Positions 1 through 7,141 of a stretch of 35,014 nt of DNA are shown here, piece by piece. The stretch is from Clostridia bacterium. Lineage in GTDB: Bacteria; Bacillota; Clostridia; Christensenellales; Aristaeellaceae. Location: positions 1 through 35,014 of the forward strand of contig JAFURI010000033.1 of assembly GCA_017471885.1 (NCBI GenBank), in the 5' to 3' direction. Numbering within the stretch: the first letter of the stretch is position 1; each line of letters opens with the position of its first letter. The notes beneath the pieces were generated by a model that saw only the letters and a list, made by a program, of their open reading frames with translations, was not told the origin of the DNA and ran no database searches. A program made the translations under genes and the position numbers.

Positions 1-10
1 ATAAAAAATA

Positions 11-16
11 TATAAT
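11..16 (+). promoter_or_regulatory. Possible -10 element upstream of iolE
   Basis: A perfect TATAAT lies at the left edge of the window. Any matching -35 would be outside it, so the call rests on one hexamer. If real, it would give iolE a leader of roughly 130 nt containing the hairpins at 22-122. Confidence 0.3.
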
Positions 17-21
17 TCCCA

Positions 22-122
22 GCGATGTGAAGCATCGCATTGTGAGGGTGCTTAGGGGAATTATTTCCCTAAGCAGAGCGCAGAGACAGCGTCTCTGCCG
101 GGGTTCAGGGGCAGAGCCCCTG
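22..122. repeat. Run of four short perfect hairpins in the iolE leader
   Basis: Four separate perfect inverted repeats follow one another: GCGATG/CATCGC (22-27, 33-38), GCTTAGGG/CCCTAAGC (50-57, 67-74), GCAGAGAC/GTCTCTGC (80-87, 91-98, loop AGC) and CAGGGGC/GCCCCTG (106-112, 116-122, loop AGA). None is followed by a T-tract, so they are not ordinary intrinsic terminators. They could be a structured leader, REP-like intergenic repeats, or the tail of an upstream unit outside the window. I do not recognise a known riboswitch class. Confidence 0.6.
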
Positions 123-154
123 GCATACCCACGACAAAAAGGAGGATGACACCA

Positions 155-1051
155 ATGCTGAATCCGGAAAAGGTCAAGCTGGCGATTGCGCCCATTGGCT
201 GGACCAACGATGATATGCCCGACCTGGGCAAGGAAAACACCTTTGAGCAGTGCATCAGCGAAATGGCGCTGGCGGGCTTCAAGGGCAGCGAAATCGGCAA
301 CAAGTATCCTCAGGACGTGGCTGAACTCAAGCACAAGCTGGACGTGCGCGGCCTGCAGATCTGCAACGCCTGGTTCTCCAGCCTGTTCACCTCCGAGCCT
401 TATGAGGTGACCATCCAGAACTTCATCAAGCACCGCGACCGCCTGCATGCGCTGGGCGCTAAGGTCATCGGCGCATCCGAGCAGGGCAACTCCATTCAGG
501 GAAAGCCTGACAACATCTTCGGCGACACCAAGCCCGTCTACACCAAGGAGCAGTGGGAAGTGATCGCCCGCGGCTACAATGAGATGGGCGCTCTGGCCCA
601 GGAAAAGGGCATGGTGCTGACCTGCCATCATCACATGGGTACCGGCGTGCAGACTATCGAGGAGATCGACACCTTCATGTCTCTGGTGGATCCCGAGAAG
701 GTCTTCCTGCTGTTTGACTCCGGCCACCTGACCTTCGCCGGTCTGGATCCCGTGCCGGTGCTGAAGAAGTACATTAACCGCATCAAGCACGTCCACCTGA
801 AGGACTGCCGCACCGCCATCCGCGATCAGGCCCGTGCCGAGGGCTGGAGCTTCCTGACCGCCGTGCGCAACGGCGTGTTCACCGTGCCCGGCGACGGCGA
901 CGTGGACTTCGCGCCTATTTTCGCCGTGCTGGAAGAGGCTGGCTACGAAGGCTGGGTCGTGGTGGAGGCGGAGCAGGATCCCGCCAAGGCCAATCCTTAT
1001 GAGTACGCCGTGAAGGCCCGCAAGTACATTGCGGAGAAGACCGGTCTGTAA
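155..1051 (+). CDS. iolE: Inosose dehydratase IolE (sugar-phosphate isomerase/epimerase TIM barrel)
   Basis: Dehydrates 2-keto-myo-inositol to 3D-(3,5/4)-trihydroxycyclohexane-1,2-dione in cytoplasmic myo-inositol breakdown. The 298-aa length is normal for the family. Family landmarks are visible: [12 protein letters not shown] near residues 14-25, GSEIGNKYP near 44-52, HHHMGTGVQ at 158-166, FDSGH at 187-191, HVHLKD at 212-217 and EAEQDP at 271-276. His, Asp and Glu side chains in these motifs normally bind the divalent metal in this fold. An ATG at 146 touches the Shine-Dalgarno sequence AAGGAGG (139-145), so the ATG at 155, nine bases downstream, is the better start. The other inositol genes (iolB, C, D, G) are not in this window; they may lie to the left. 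A different xylose-isomerase-like epimerase is possible but less likely given these motifs. Confidence 0.85.
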   Translation: MLNPEKVKLAIAPIGWTNDDMPDLGKENTFEQCISEMALAGFKGSEIGNKYPQDVAELKHKLDVRGLQICNAWFSSLFTSEPYEVTIQNFIKHRDRLHALGAKVIGASEQGNSIQGKPDNIFGDTKPVYTKEQWEVIARGYNEMGALAQEKGMVLTCHHHMGTGVQTIEEIDTFMSLVDPEKVFLLFDSGHLTFAGLDPVPVLKKYINRIKHVHLKDCRTAIRDQARAEGWSFLTAVRNGVFTVPGDGDVDFAPIFAVLEEAGYEGWVVVEAEQDPAKANPYEYAVKARKYIAEKTGL

Positions 1052-1054
1052 GCC

Positions 1055-1720
1055 ATGGATATGATGGAGCTGGCGCGCAGGTACGCGCCCATCATCCATG
1101 TGGATGAAAACGAGACCATTCCGCTGCTGGCCTACGGTATCACCGTGTTTGAGGAGACCCGCCGCAGCGGATCCTTCCCCAAGCGCGAGGTGTATGTGCC
1201 TCAGGGCTGCAGGGTCATCGAGTACGCCTGCTTCTGGGATTACGACATCCAGCACATGTACGATCTGGAGCATATCTGGGTCACCGTCGTCCCTGACGGC
1301 CATGTGGTGAGGGCGGAAGGCAGCTTCCACGGCAAGTATCTGAATCTGTACGATCCGGATATGCCCTTCGCCACGCCGCCTGCCGACGACCACGTGCATG
1401 CCTTCTGCCAGCCCGGCAAGCATGCCTTCATGGCGGACGGGCAGCAGTTCCGGCTGATTCCCGGCTGGTTTGAGAGCTGCAACGTTCTTGCCGGCGGCGA
1501 CGTGCTGGTGGGCGGCCCCTTCGGCGGGCGGTACAAGCCTACGGAAGAGGACAATATCCGCTGCAAGCGGTATCTGAAGGAAACGCTGACCTTCCGGCCC
1601 ACGCTGCGCTTCAAACCCATGGAGGGCGAGGTGCAGTACATGACCTGGGAAGCAATGGCTGAATGGATCCCCGAGCGTGTGGCGCAGGAGTGCCGCAGGC
1701 TGGAGGAAATGTACGGGTAA
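1055..1720 (+). CDS. Conserved-looking protein of unknown function
   Basis: A 221-aa soluble protein without signal peptide or membrane segment. It starts three bases after the iolE stop and has no clear ribosome binding site, so it is probably translated by coupling to iolE; ATG codons at 1061 and 1064 are alternative starts. It is rich in aromatic residues and histidines, with the stretches FWDYDIQHMYDLEHIWV, GSFHGKYLNLYDPD and HVHAFCQPGKHAF. The opening YAPIIHVDENE and the H-x-V-x-A...GKHAF pattern remind me weakly of the Vps62/DUF946 group; this is a fold-level guess only. Its position suggests a role with iolE, but no function can be assigned. The operon ends at the terminator 1732-1759. 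Confidence 0.75.
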   Translation: MDMMELARRYAPIIHVDENETIPLLAYGITVFEETRRSGSFPKREVYVPQGCRVIEYACFWDYDIQHMYDLEHIWVTVVPDGHVVRAEGSFHGKYLNLYDPDMPFATPPADDHVHAFCQPGKHAFMADGQQFRLIPGWFESCNVLAGGDVLVGGPFGGRYKPTEEDNIRCKRYLKETLTFRPTLRFKPMEGEVQYMTWEAMAEWIPERVAQECRRLEEMYG

Positions 1721-1731
1721 ACAGAAAAACA

Positions 1732-1759
1732 GGCCCCGGCAACCAATGTTGCCGGGGCC
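1732..1759. terminator. Bidirectional intrinsic terminator between convergent genes
   Basis: A perfect 12-bp stem GGCCCCGGCAAC/GTTGCCGGGGCC closes a CAAT loop. On the minus strand it is followed by TGTTTTTCTG, a good T-tract, and on the plus strand by the weaker TTCTGT. It sits between the stop of the plus-strand gene (1720) and the stop of the minus-strand flavin-reductase-like gene (1778), so it should serve both. Confidence 0.85.
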
Positions 1760-1777
1760 TTCTGTATGCTGCGGTTA

Positions 1778-2431
1778 TCAGCCTTCGTCAATCTCGCTCT
1801 GAGGAATCAGCCGGCGGAGCGTTGCTGCGTAGATCTCGCTTTCCTCGCCGGTGACGGGGTTGATGGGGGAGTGAATGTTGTACAGGTAGCCGGTTTCGCC
1901 GTAGCGGCCCTGCTGATGCTCGTCAAACCAGCGTTCGTCCATGACCACGTTGACTACCTTCACGCACACCACCATGCTGTTGCCGCCGGGGACAAGCTCC
2001 TTCTCCCACACAAACTCACACTCCAGATTCAGCGCGCATTCCCGGATACGGGGCGCGTCCACCATGCCGGCAGGCTCCGCCGTCAGCCCCGCAGCGATAA
2101 TCTCGTCGTCTTCCATCCGGTTGTGGCGGATGGTGCGGTAGCAGGCCTTGTAGTTGTCTGCCGAGGGGAAGTTGATCACCAGCGCACGGCGCTGCTTCAG
2201 GGTCTGGTACATGTGCTTGTGCCGGTTTACGCTGCCGAAGATGCAGTAAAACCCGTCCTCGTTGGTGAAGCACAGCCAGGACTGCATGGTGGCGTTGGTC
2301 TTGCCGTCGGGTTTGTAGGTGGTCACCGTCACCAGCGGAGCGGGAATGGCGCACACATGCTCCTTCCAGTCAAAACCGTACATGTTCCGGCCTTCAAGGC
2401 TGGCCGGGGCGGCGGAAAACTCCAGCTTCAT
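1778..2431 (-). CDS. Flavin reductase-like / FMN-binding split-barrel protein
   Basis: A 217-aa protein matching flavin reductase-like domain proteins, which bind FMN in a split beta-barrel and transfer electrons from NAD(P)H or ferredoxin. The features are an N-terminal strand PAPLVTVTTYKPDGKTNATMQSW, a central FGSVNRHKHMYQTLKQRRALVINFPS segment typical of the FMN phosphate/ribityl site, and the tail GYLYNIHSPINPVTGEE. The reading frame stays open upstream to 2605, but the ATG at 2431 has GGAGG seven bases before it and directly follows the ATPase stop (2434), so this start is preferred. It is the last gene of the minus-strand unit 4611-1778. The physiological substrate is unknown; similar proteins are often annotated only by domain. 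Confidence 0.75.
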   Translation of the reverse strand: MKLEFSAAPASLEGRNMYGFDWKEHVCAIPAPLVTVTTYKPDGKTNATMQSWLCFTNEDGFYCIFGSVNRHKHMYQTLKQRRALVINFPSADNYKACYRTIRHNRMEDDEIIAAGLTAEPAGMVDAPRIRECALNLECEFVWEKELVPGGNSMVVCVKVVNVVMDERWFDEHQQGRYGETGYLYNIHSPINPVTGEESEIYAATLRRLIPQSEIDEG

Positions 2432-2433
2432 GG

Positions 2434-3297
2434 TCAATCCTCCCTGAAAGCATCCGCATGATTGCGGAAGAAGTCGTAATACGCGCGCACGGCGGGCAGC
2501 TCCGTCCAGCGGCGGGGAATCACCGGATCCGCTTCCATGTCGTAGATTTTCGCACCCCGCATGCCCAGCAGGAAGGGAGAGTGGGTGGCAATGATGAACT
2601 GACACCCGAAGAACCGGGCCGATTCCTCCAGAAACTGCACCAGCTCCTGCTGCCGCGTGGGCGACAGGCTGTTTTCCGGCTCGTCCAGCAGGTACAGCCC
2701 GTTATCCTCAATCTTGCTCGTGAAGTAGAACTTCGCGCTCTCGCCGTTGGACAGCTCCCGGACGTTGTGCGCCAGCCGCGCTTTTACATACTTCGACTGG
2801 GTTCTGCTCTGGGCCAGATTTCTTTTTCGCAGTGCCTCGTAATCCTCCAGTGAGCGGAACTGATACCTGGCGTACTTGTCGTCAAAGTACTCCTGAAACA
2901 GCTCCTCCCGGCGGTTGTCCACGCCCTCGTTGATGGCGCGCACATTCAGCATATAATCAAACACGTCGTCGCTGGTGATCACCCGGCTGTGCTCCGGCGT
3001 CTCTCCACGAAGCTCGTACTCGCAGCGCTTCACATAATCTTCAAAGAAGGAAGACTGATTGTACAGCGTGTCCCGCTGAAGCTTCAGCGCCTGCGCGATC
3101 ACGTTCAGCGCGGTGGTCTTGCCGGAGCCGTTGCCGCCGTACAGGATGGTGACCGGCTCGAACTCAAGCTCCGTTGCGTCAAAGCGCGTCAGAGTGCCGA
3201 AGGGATATGCGGTATCATAGCAGGTGCGCTTGACCGTCATCATAAAGTCGGCTTCCTGATCCTGGGAAAGGAACCTGAACCTCGTCAGATACAGCAT
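2434..3297 (-). CDS. Predicted ABC-like AAA ATPase (COG3910-type)
   Basis: A 287-aa stand-alone ATPase with a complete ABC-type nucleotide site: Walker A GGNGSGKTT at 54-62, signature LSNGES at 182-187, Walker B LYLLDEPE at 201-208 and switch histidine in ATHS at 237-240. It has no membrane segments and no transporter partner. Members of this group resemble the head domains of SMC/RecF/overcoming-lysogenization-type ATPases rather than importers. The helical insert between Walker A and the signature (about 90-180) is charged and could bind a partner or DNA. GAGGAG precedes the ATG. It lies 17 bases after the dihydrouridine synthase and two bases before the flavin-reductase-like gene, so the three are probably cotranscribed. 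The cellular role is not established. Confidence 0.8.
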   Translation of the reverse strand: MLYLTRFRFLSQDQEADFMMTVKRTCYDTAYPFGTLTRFDATELEFEPVTILYGGNGSGKTTALNVIAQALKLQRDTLYNQSSFFEDYVKRCEYELRGETPEHSRVITSDDVFDYMLNVRAINEGVDNRREELFQEYFDDKYARYQFRSLEDYEALRKRNLAQSRTQSKYVKARLAHNVRELSNGESAKFYFTSKIEDNGLYLLDEPENSLSPTRQQELVQFLEESARFFGCQFIIATHSPFLLGMRGAKIYDMEADPVIPRRWTELPAVRAYYDFFRNHADAFRED

Positions 3298-3314
3298 CCC
3301 TGTGCCTCCTCACT

Positions 3315-4283
3315 TTACACAATCCAGCTGTCCGGCTCGTAGCCGGGATTCTCCCGCAGACGGAAGTCACGCAGCAGCCAGTCCACCGCCTGATGATGCT
3401 CCGCCAGATCCTTCGCCTTGCGGATGGCCTTGCGGGGCCTGGCGGCGTCCTCAAAGCAGCAGGCGGCGTACTTCATGACCTCCCGCACGCGGCTGTGCAC
3501 CTGATTGGCGGGGTACAGCCGTCCGTAGGCTTCGCAGAGCATGTCATGGAAGCGGCGCAGCGCGTCAGCGGTGAGAGCTTCGCCGCCGCACAGCGTCTGG
3601 GCCATGGCGGGATTGGCCATCAGGCCGCGGCCAATCATTACCGCCCGCAGCTGCGGATACTGCGCTGCAATATCCCGGCAGTCCTGCGCAGTAAACAGAT
3701 CGCCGTTGTACACCAGCGGGCAGCTGACCTGCTCCGCTGCCAGCGCGAAGGTCTGGGGATGCAGCGGCCCTTTGTAGAAATCCTTGCGGGTACGGGGGTG
3801 GATAATCAGCTCCGCCATGGGGTACTGCCGCAGGATCTCCAGAAGCGCGGGCCATTCCTCCGGATCAGCAAAGCCGATGCGGGTCTTGACGGACAGGGGC
3901 AGGAGCGTTTTCTCATACACGCCGTCCAGCACCCGGCGCAGGGAATCCTTCTCCCGCAGCAGTCCGGAGCCTTTCCCTTTGGCGGTTACTGTGCCGGAGG
4001 GGCAGCCCAGATTCAGGTTAACCTCTCCGTAGCCCATGTTCTTCAGTTCGCCGATGGCCCAGAGAAGCTGATCCGGATCCTTGCCCAGCAGCTGCGGCAC
4101 CGCCGGCACGCCCTCGTTCTCCTCCGGGGCGATGGCCCGCAGCTCGCGGCTGGTGAACAGCAGGTTCTGGGTGGGGCTGACAAAGGGGATATAATATTTC
4201 TCCACGCCGGTGAAGCATGCGTGATGCACCCGGCGGAAAATGGCGTCCGTGGCGCCCTCCAGCGGGGCGAACCATACCTTCAT
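3315..4283 (-). CDS. dus: tRNA-dihydrouridine synthase
   Basis: Flavoenzyme that reduces uridines in the tRNA D-loop using FMN and NADPH. The 322-aa TIM barrel shows the family hallmarks: start APLEGATDAIFRR, catalytic cysteine in NLGCPSG (C94), KTRIG, HPRT, YNGDL and IGRGLMANP for FMN phosphate binding. The frame stays open to 4487, but the extra N-terminal residues are low-complexity and lack a start signal; the ATG at 4283 has GGAG about nine bases upstream and begins exactly where family members begin. Length agrees with the family. It is the second gene of the minus-strand unit, 70 bases downstream of the 85-aa gene. Which D-loop position it modifies cannot be told. Confidence 0.88.
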   Translation of the reverse strand: MKVWFAPLEGATDAIFRRVHHACFTGVEKYYIPFVSPTQNLLFTSRELRAIAPEENEGVPAVPQLLGKDPDQLLWAIGELKNMGYGEVNLNLGCPSGTVTAKGKGSGLLREKDSLRRVLDGVYEKTLLPLSVKTRIGFADPEEWPALLEILRQYPMAELIIHPRTRKDFYKGPLHPQTFALAAEQVSCPLVYNGDLFTAQDCRDIAAQYPQLRAVMIGRGLMANPAMAQTLCGGEALTADALRRFHDMLCEAYGRLYPANQVHSRVREVMKYAACCFEDAARPRKAIRKAKDLAEHHQAVDWLLRDFRLRENPGYEPDSWIV

Positions 4284-4353
4284 ACCGTCTGACTCCTTGT
4301 GCTTTTTGGAATACGCCGCCATTGTACCATATCCGCGCTGCTCCTGACAACGC

Positions 4354-4611
4354 TTACGCTTCCACAAACCACCAGTTGCGGTCGTGGAACAGGAAAAACA
4401 GCTGCTCCCCGGCCCGGCAGGTATAGCGCATGCCCAGACCGCCCGCCTTGAGCGCCGCCGCCTGCCGCACGTCCAGAATCTGATCAATCACCACCGCAGG
4501 ACCGTCCTCGGTGCGGAACTTCAGCGGTACGATCCGCCCGTCCAGATGATAATCCACCCGTACCTTCACATACCGCTTGTGAAAGGTGCTGGGTCTGCGC
4601 TCCAGCTCCAT
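4354..4611 (-). CDS. Small conserved-looking protein under a LexA-type promoter
   Basis: An 85-aa soluble protein, beginning MELERRPSTFHKRYVKVRV. It is predicted to be a small beta-rich domain containing PLKFRTEDG, ILDVRQAAALKAGGLGMRY and a C-terminal NWWFVEA. Its start at 4611 has a near-perfect AAGGAGG eight bases upstream; the longer open frame to 4821 would run through the promoter and a terminator and is rejected. The promoter at 4657-4686 holds two LexA-like boxes, so the gene should respond to DNA damage. Its general layout recalls small proteins found beside ImuB/DinB-type repair polymerases (for example DUF6504), but that is memory-based and uncertain. It heads a possible four-gene SOS unit down to 1778. 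Confidence 0.7.
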   Translation of the reverse strand: MELERRPSTFHKRYVKVRVDYHLDGRIVPLKFRTEDGPAVVIDQILDVRQAAALKAGGLGMRYTCRAGEQLFFLFHDRNWWFVEA

Positions 4612-4636
4612 GTGCTTCCCTCCTTTGGAAATAGAG

Positions 4637-4648
4637 AACAACTGTTCT
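4637..4648. promoter_or_regulatory. LexA-type (DinR) box 1
   Basis: GAACAACTGTTC fits the Gram-positive LexA core GAAC-N4-GTTC and sits inside a longer perfect inverted repeat (ATAGAGAACA/TGTTCTCTAT, 4631-4652). It would overlap about +3 to +14 of the transcript from the promoter at 4657-4686, a blocking position. Confidence 0.7.
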
Positions 4649-4656
4649 CTATATCC

Positions 4657-4686
4657 ATCATACAACAGAACGGGTGTTCCTGTCAA
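4657..4686 (-). promoter_or_regulatory. Sigma-A promoter of the 85-aa gene, overlapped by LexA-type boxes
   Basis: Reading the minus strand: a perfect -35 TTGACA (4686-4681), an 18-bp spacer and -10 TATGAT (4662-4657). One LexA-type box lies inside the spacer and a second just downstream of the -10. The arrangement is that of a LexA-repressed SOS promoter. Confidence 0.75.
4668..4679. promoter_or_regulatory. LexA-type (DinR) box 2
   Basis: GAACGGGTGTTC lies between the -35 and -10 elements. It matches the Bacillus consensus CGAACRNRYGTTYC at every position but the first. Its centre is 31 bp (about three helical turns) from box 1, so both would be bound on the same face. A half-site CGAAC follows at 4689-4693. 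Confidence 0.75.
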
Positions 4687-4710
4687 TGCGAACATCTGGA
4701 AAAAAGCGCG

Positions 4711-4735
4711 AAAAAAACCTCCCCCGGAGGGGAGG
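4711..4735 (-). terminator. Intrinsic terminator after the secreted-protein gene
   Basis: On the minus strand the stem CCTCCCC/GGGGAGG with a four-base loop is followed by seven Ts. It lies just past the stop at 4751 and insulates that gene from the LexA-type promoter downstream. Confidence 0.85.
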
Positions 4736-4750
4736 TGGATAATACAGGCA

Positions 4751-5827
4751 TTACGCGTCGGTATCGGTAGCGGTGGCCGGAACGGTCTCCTCGACAAGAT
4801 CCGTGGTGGTAGCGTCAGCAATGTCGGTAGAGGTGGCTTCCTCAGTCTCCTCCGCAGCCTCCATCTTCTCCAGCAGCACGGTCAGGCTGGCACGGTAGTC
4901 CTTCCACTCGGGCTTGTTGGCGTAGTAGCGGACCAGGAAGTCACCGTAATTGGTGTAGGGCTGACGATAGGTGATGCGGTTGCAGACGAACAGCAGAGCC
5001 ACATCCGCGCCGCCCAGCTCGTCGGCGATGCTCACAGCCTGACCGAAGGCAGTCTCGCTGGAGGGATTGTTCACGAAATCCTCGGTGATATCACCCAGAT
5101 CGGTGAACCACTTCACGCACTCGCTCTTCACATAGCCGTGATAGCCGTTGCCCTGAGGAATTTCGTAGTTCACGGTCACAGCGCCGTCTTTGACGGTGAC
5201 GGTGGTCTCGCCCAGGAAGAACATGCCGGACACAGCCATGGGGAAGGTCTGCACGCCGTCCTTGGTCAGATCCACGGGCACCACGTTGTACCACTTGTTG
5301 CCGACGCCCAGCTCCTTCAGGGACAGGCCGATCAGGCTCTGGGTGTTCTTGGCATACCATTCCACCGGGCCCTTGTACAGCTGGCGGATCTTGATCAGGG
5401 CGGGCATGTCCTTGAAGTTCACGCCTTCAGGAGCGTCGCAGGCCATGAGATCGCCTGCTTCATCATCCCACTTCATCCAGCCGTCTTCCTCAGTGTACAT
5501 GTAGAAACTGTCGCCGTCGCCGTAGTAGTAGCTGCCCAGCGTATTGCCGGCGGGATCGTAAGTGACGCTCTTGGAGAAATCTTCGCTGTAGTACTCGTAA
5601 TCGGTCAGATCGCCGTCTGCGTCATAGTAGGCCCACAGGCGCTGATCTTCCGTCACAACTCGGTAATAGACAACTTCACCGGTCTCAGGATCGCTCCAGG
5701 CGGTCTTCTCGCCCAGCTTCTCCATGTCCTCCAGCTTTGCCTTGGGCTCAATGACGTCAGCCGCCATGGCGGGCACACAGCCCAGCAGCATCAGCAGCGC
5801 CAGCGCCAGCGCGATGATCTTCTTCAT
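4751..5827 (-). CDS. Secreted protein of unknown function
   Basis: A 358-aa protein with a clear Sec signal peptide: MKKI, a hydrophobic core LALALLMLLG, then CVPAMA before ADVIEP, so cleavage after AMA is likely. The cysteine after LLG raises a lipoprotein alternative, but the lipobox is imperfect. The mature part is acidic and tyrosine-rich, with consecutive segments like YYDADGDLTDYEYYSEDF and GNTLGSYYYGDGDSF resembling beta-strand repeats, a middle region of about 200 residues, and a low-complexity Glu/Thr tail (about 325-358). No family is recognised. The start has AGGAGG upstream and a strong promoter at 5874-5902. A longer open frame to 6724 is only the antisense of the aldo/keto reductase. 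It is probably transcribed alone and ends at the terminator 4711-4735. Confidence 0.8.
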   Translation of the reverse strand: MKKIIALALALLMLLGCVPAMAADVIEPKAKLEDMEKLGEKTAWSDPETGEVVYYRVVTEDQRLWAYYDADGDLTDYEYYSEDFSKSVTYDPAGNTLGSYYYGDGDSFYMYTEEDGWMKWDDEAGDLMACDAPEGVNFKDMPALIKIRQLYKGPVEWYAKNTQSLIGLSLKELGVGNKWYNVVPVDLTKDGVQTFPMAVSGMFFLGETTVTVKDGAVTVNYEIPQGNGYHGYVKSECVKWFTDLGDITEDFVNNPSSETAFGQAVSIADELGGADVALLFVCNRITYRQPYTNYGDFLVRYYANKPEWKDYRASLTVLLEKMEAAEETEEATSTDIADATTTDLVEETVPATATDTDA

Positions 5828-5848
5828 GATTGGTTCCTCCTTTATTTC

Positions 5849-5862
5849 CCTTATAAATAAGG
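5849..5862. promoter_or_regulatory. Inverted repeat in the leader of the secreted-protein gene
   Basis: CCTTAT-AA-ATAAGG is a perfect 6-bp inverted repeat between the -10 element and the ribosome binding site. It could be an operator or a small 5' mRNA hairpin. Confidence 0.35.
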
Positions 5863-5873
5863 TACTTTTTACC

Positions 5874-5902
5874 ATGATACCCCCGGTGTGAGTAAAAGTC
5901 AA
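5874..5902 (-). promoter_or_regulatory. Sigma-A promoter of the secreted-protein gene
   Basis: On the minus strand: -35 TTGACT (5902-5897), a 17-bp spacer and -10 TATCAT (5879-5874). It starts about 45 bases upstream of the start codon, in the 92-bp gap after the aldo/keto reductase. Confidence 0.65.
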
Positions 5903-5919
5903 GCGTTTGGGGGCAAGTG

Positions 5920-7110
5920 TTACTTCGCGGCTTCGGCCTTCTGCCGGGCTTTGATTTCTTCTCTCTGGCGGCACACGTCCGCCCATTTGGGCATCTCGCT
6001 CATCTTGTCGGCGAGGCCCTTCAGCTCTTTGGGGATGTTGATGTGCTGGGGACACATGCGGGAGCAGCGGCCGCAGCGGATACAGGCCGTGGGCTGCTTG
6101 TTCTGGGGGAGAGCCTCCATGCGCATGCCGATGTTCAGCGCCTTTTCCACCCGCAGCTCGTTGTAGGTGGCCAGCAGCATGGGAATATCCAGTCCCATGG
6201 GGCAGTGAGGCGTGCAGTAGCGGCAGGCGGTGCAGGGGACGGAATCCTTCAGCGTTTCGGCAATCTCCAGCAGCGTATCGATTTCCTGCTGATTGAGCTT
6301 CTTCCGCTCGGCAAAGGAGGCGGCGTTTTCCTGCATTTGCTGAAGGTTCGACATGCCGCTGAGCACCATCTGCACGCCCTTCACCGTCTGAAGGAAGCGG
6401 AAGCCCCAGCCGGGGATGCTCTCCTCCGGGCGCAGCGCCTTCAGCTTTGCCGCGGACGCTTCGTCCAGCTGACAGAGTTTGCCGCCGCGCAGAGGCTCCA
6501 TCACCCATACGGGAATGCCGCGCTCGATCAGCAGCCGAACCTTTTCCGCTGCTTCCTGCAGCGTCCAGTCCAGCCAGTTCAGCTGAATCTGGCAGAATTC
6601 CATATCGTCGCCGATGAGATCCAGCACCTCGCGCAGGTTGTCCAGCCGTCCGTGGGTGGAGAAGCCCAGATGTTTGATGCGGCCCAGCCGCTTCTGCTCC
6701 CGGAAATAGTCCAGAATGCCCCATTTGGGATCCATATAGGTCTGGATGGACTTCTCGTATACGTTATGCAGCAGGTAGAAATCAAAGTACTCCACGCCGC
6801 ACTTGCGCAGCTGCTCCTCGAAGATCTCCGCAGGATCGTAGCTGGACATGATCTGATGCCCGGGGAACTTGTCCGCCAGATACCAGCTGTCGCGGGGGTA
6901 ATCCCTGAGGATTTTGCCGATGGACACCTCCGCCAGTCCGTCATGATAGGGCACGGCGGTGTCAAAGTAGTTCACGCCGCTGTCCATGGCGGCGCGTACC
7001 ATCTGCGCCACATGCTTCTCGTCAATGCTGCCGTCCCCGCGCGTGGGCATCCGCATGGTGCCGAAGCCCAGCAGGGGCAGCTGCATGCCTTTGAAATCCG
7101 TATAAATCAT
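5920..7110 (-). CDS. Aldo/keto reductase with C-terminal 4Fe-4S ferredoxin domain
   Basis: A 396-aa cytoplasmic oxidoreductase. The N-terminal 270 residues form the aldo/keto reductase TIM barrel, with the expected tetrad D50, Y55, K82 and H115 (FDTAVPYHDG, ADKFPG, LLHNV). The C-terminal part carries two cysteine sets, CTACRYCTPHCPMGLDIP (C293, 296, 299, 303) and CIRCGRCSRMCPQHINIP (C343, 346, 349, 353), fit for two 4Fe-4S clusters. Such fusions are common in Clostridia and probably exchange electrons with ferredoxin rather than only NADPH. GGGAGG lies nine bases before the ATG. It is 31 bases downstream of the GH43-like gene and probably cotranscribed with it, which suggests a sugar or sugar-derived carbonyl substrate. 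The exact substrate is unknown. Confidence 0.88.
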   Translation of the reverse strand: MIYTDFKGMQLPLLGFGTMRMPTRGDGSIDEKHVAQMVRAAMDSGVNYFDTAVPYHDGLAEVSIGKILRDYPRDSWYLADKFPGHQIMSSYDPAEIFEEQLRKCGVEYFDFYLLHNVYEKSIQTYMDPKWGILDYFREQKRLGRIKHLGFSTHGRLDNLREVLDLIGDDMEFCQIQLNWLDWTLQEAAEKVRLLIERGIPVWVMEPLRGGKLCQLDEASAAKLKALRPEESIPGWGFRFLQTVKGVQMVLSGMSNLQQMQENAASFAERKKLNQQEIDTLLEIAETLKDSVPCTACRYCTPHCPMGLDIPMLLATYNELRVEKALNIGMRMEALPQNKQPTACIRCGRCSRMCPQHINIPKELKGLADKMSEMPKWADVCRQREEIKARQKAEAAK

Positions 7111-7141
7111 GGATAAAGCCTCCCTTTGCTGACCGTGGGGA

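Noticed and set aside
1-145. Known riboswitch before iolE
   Set aside because: The hairpins do not match any conserved riboswitch core I recognise, and there is no terminator/antiterminator pair.
4612-4821. Longer start for the 85-aa protein (155-aa frame)
   Set aside because: It would cover the LexA-type promoter and the terminator at 4711-4735 and has no ribosome binding site.
5828-6724. N-terminal extension of the secreted protein giving a 657-aa frame
   Set aside because: It is antisense to the aldo/keto reductase, passes through a good promoter and lacks a start signal; the Sec signal peptide begins at 5827.
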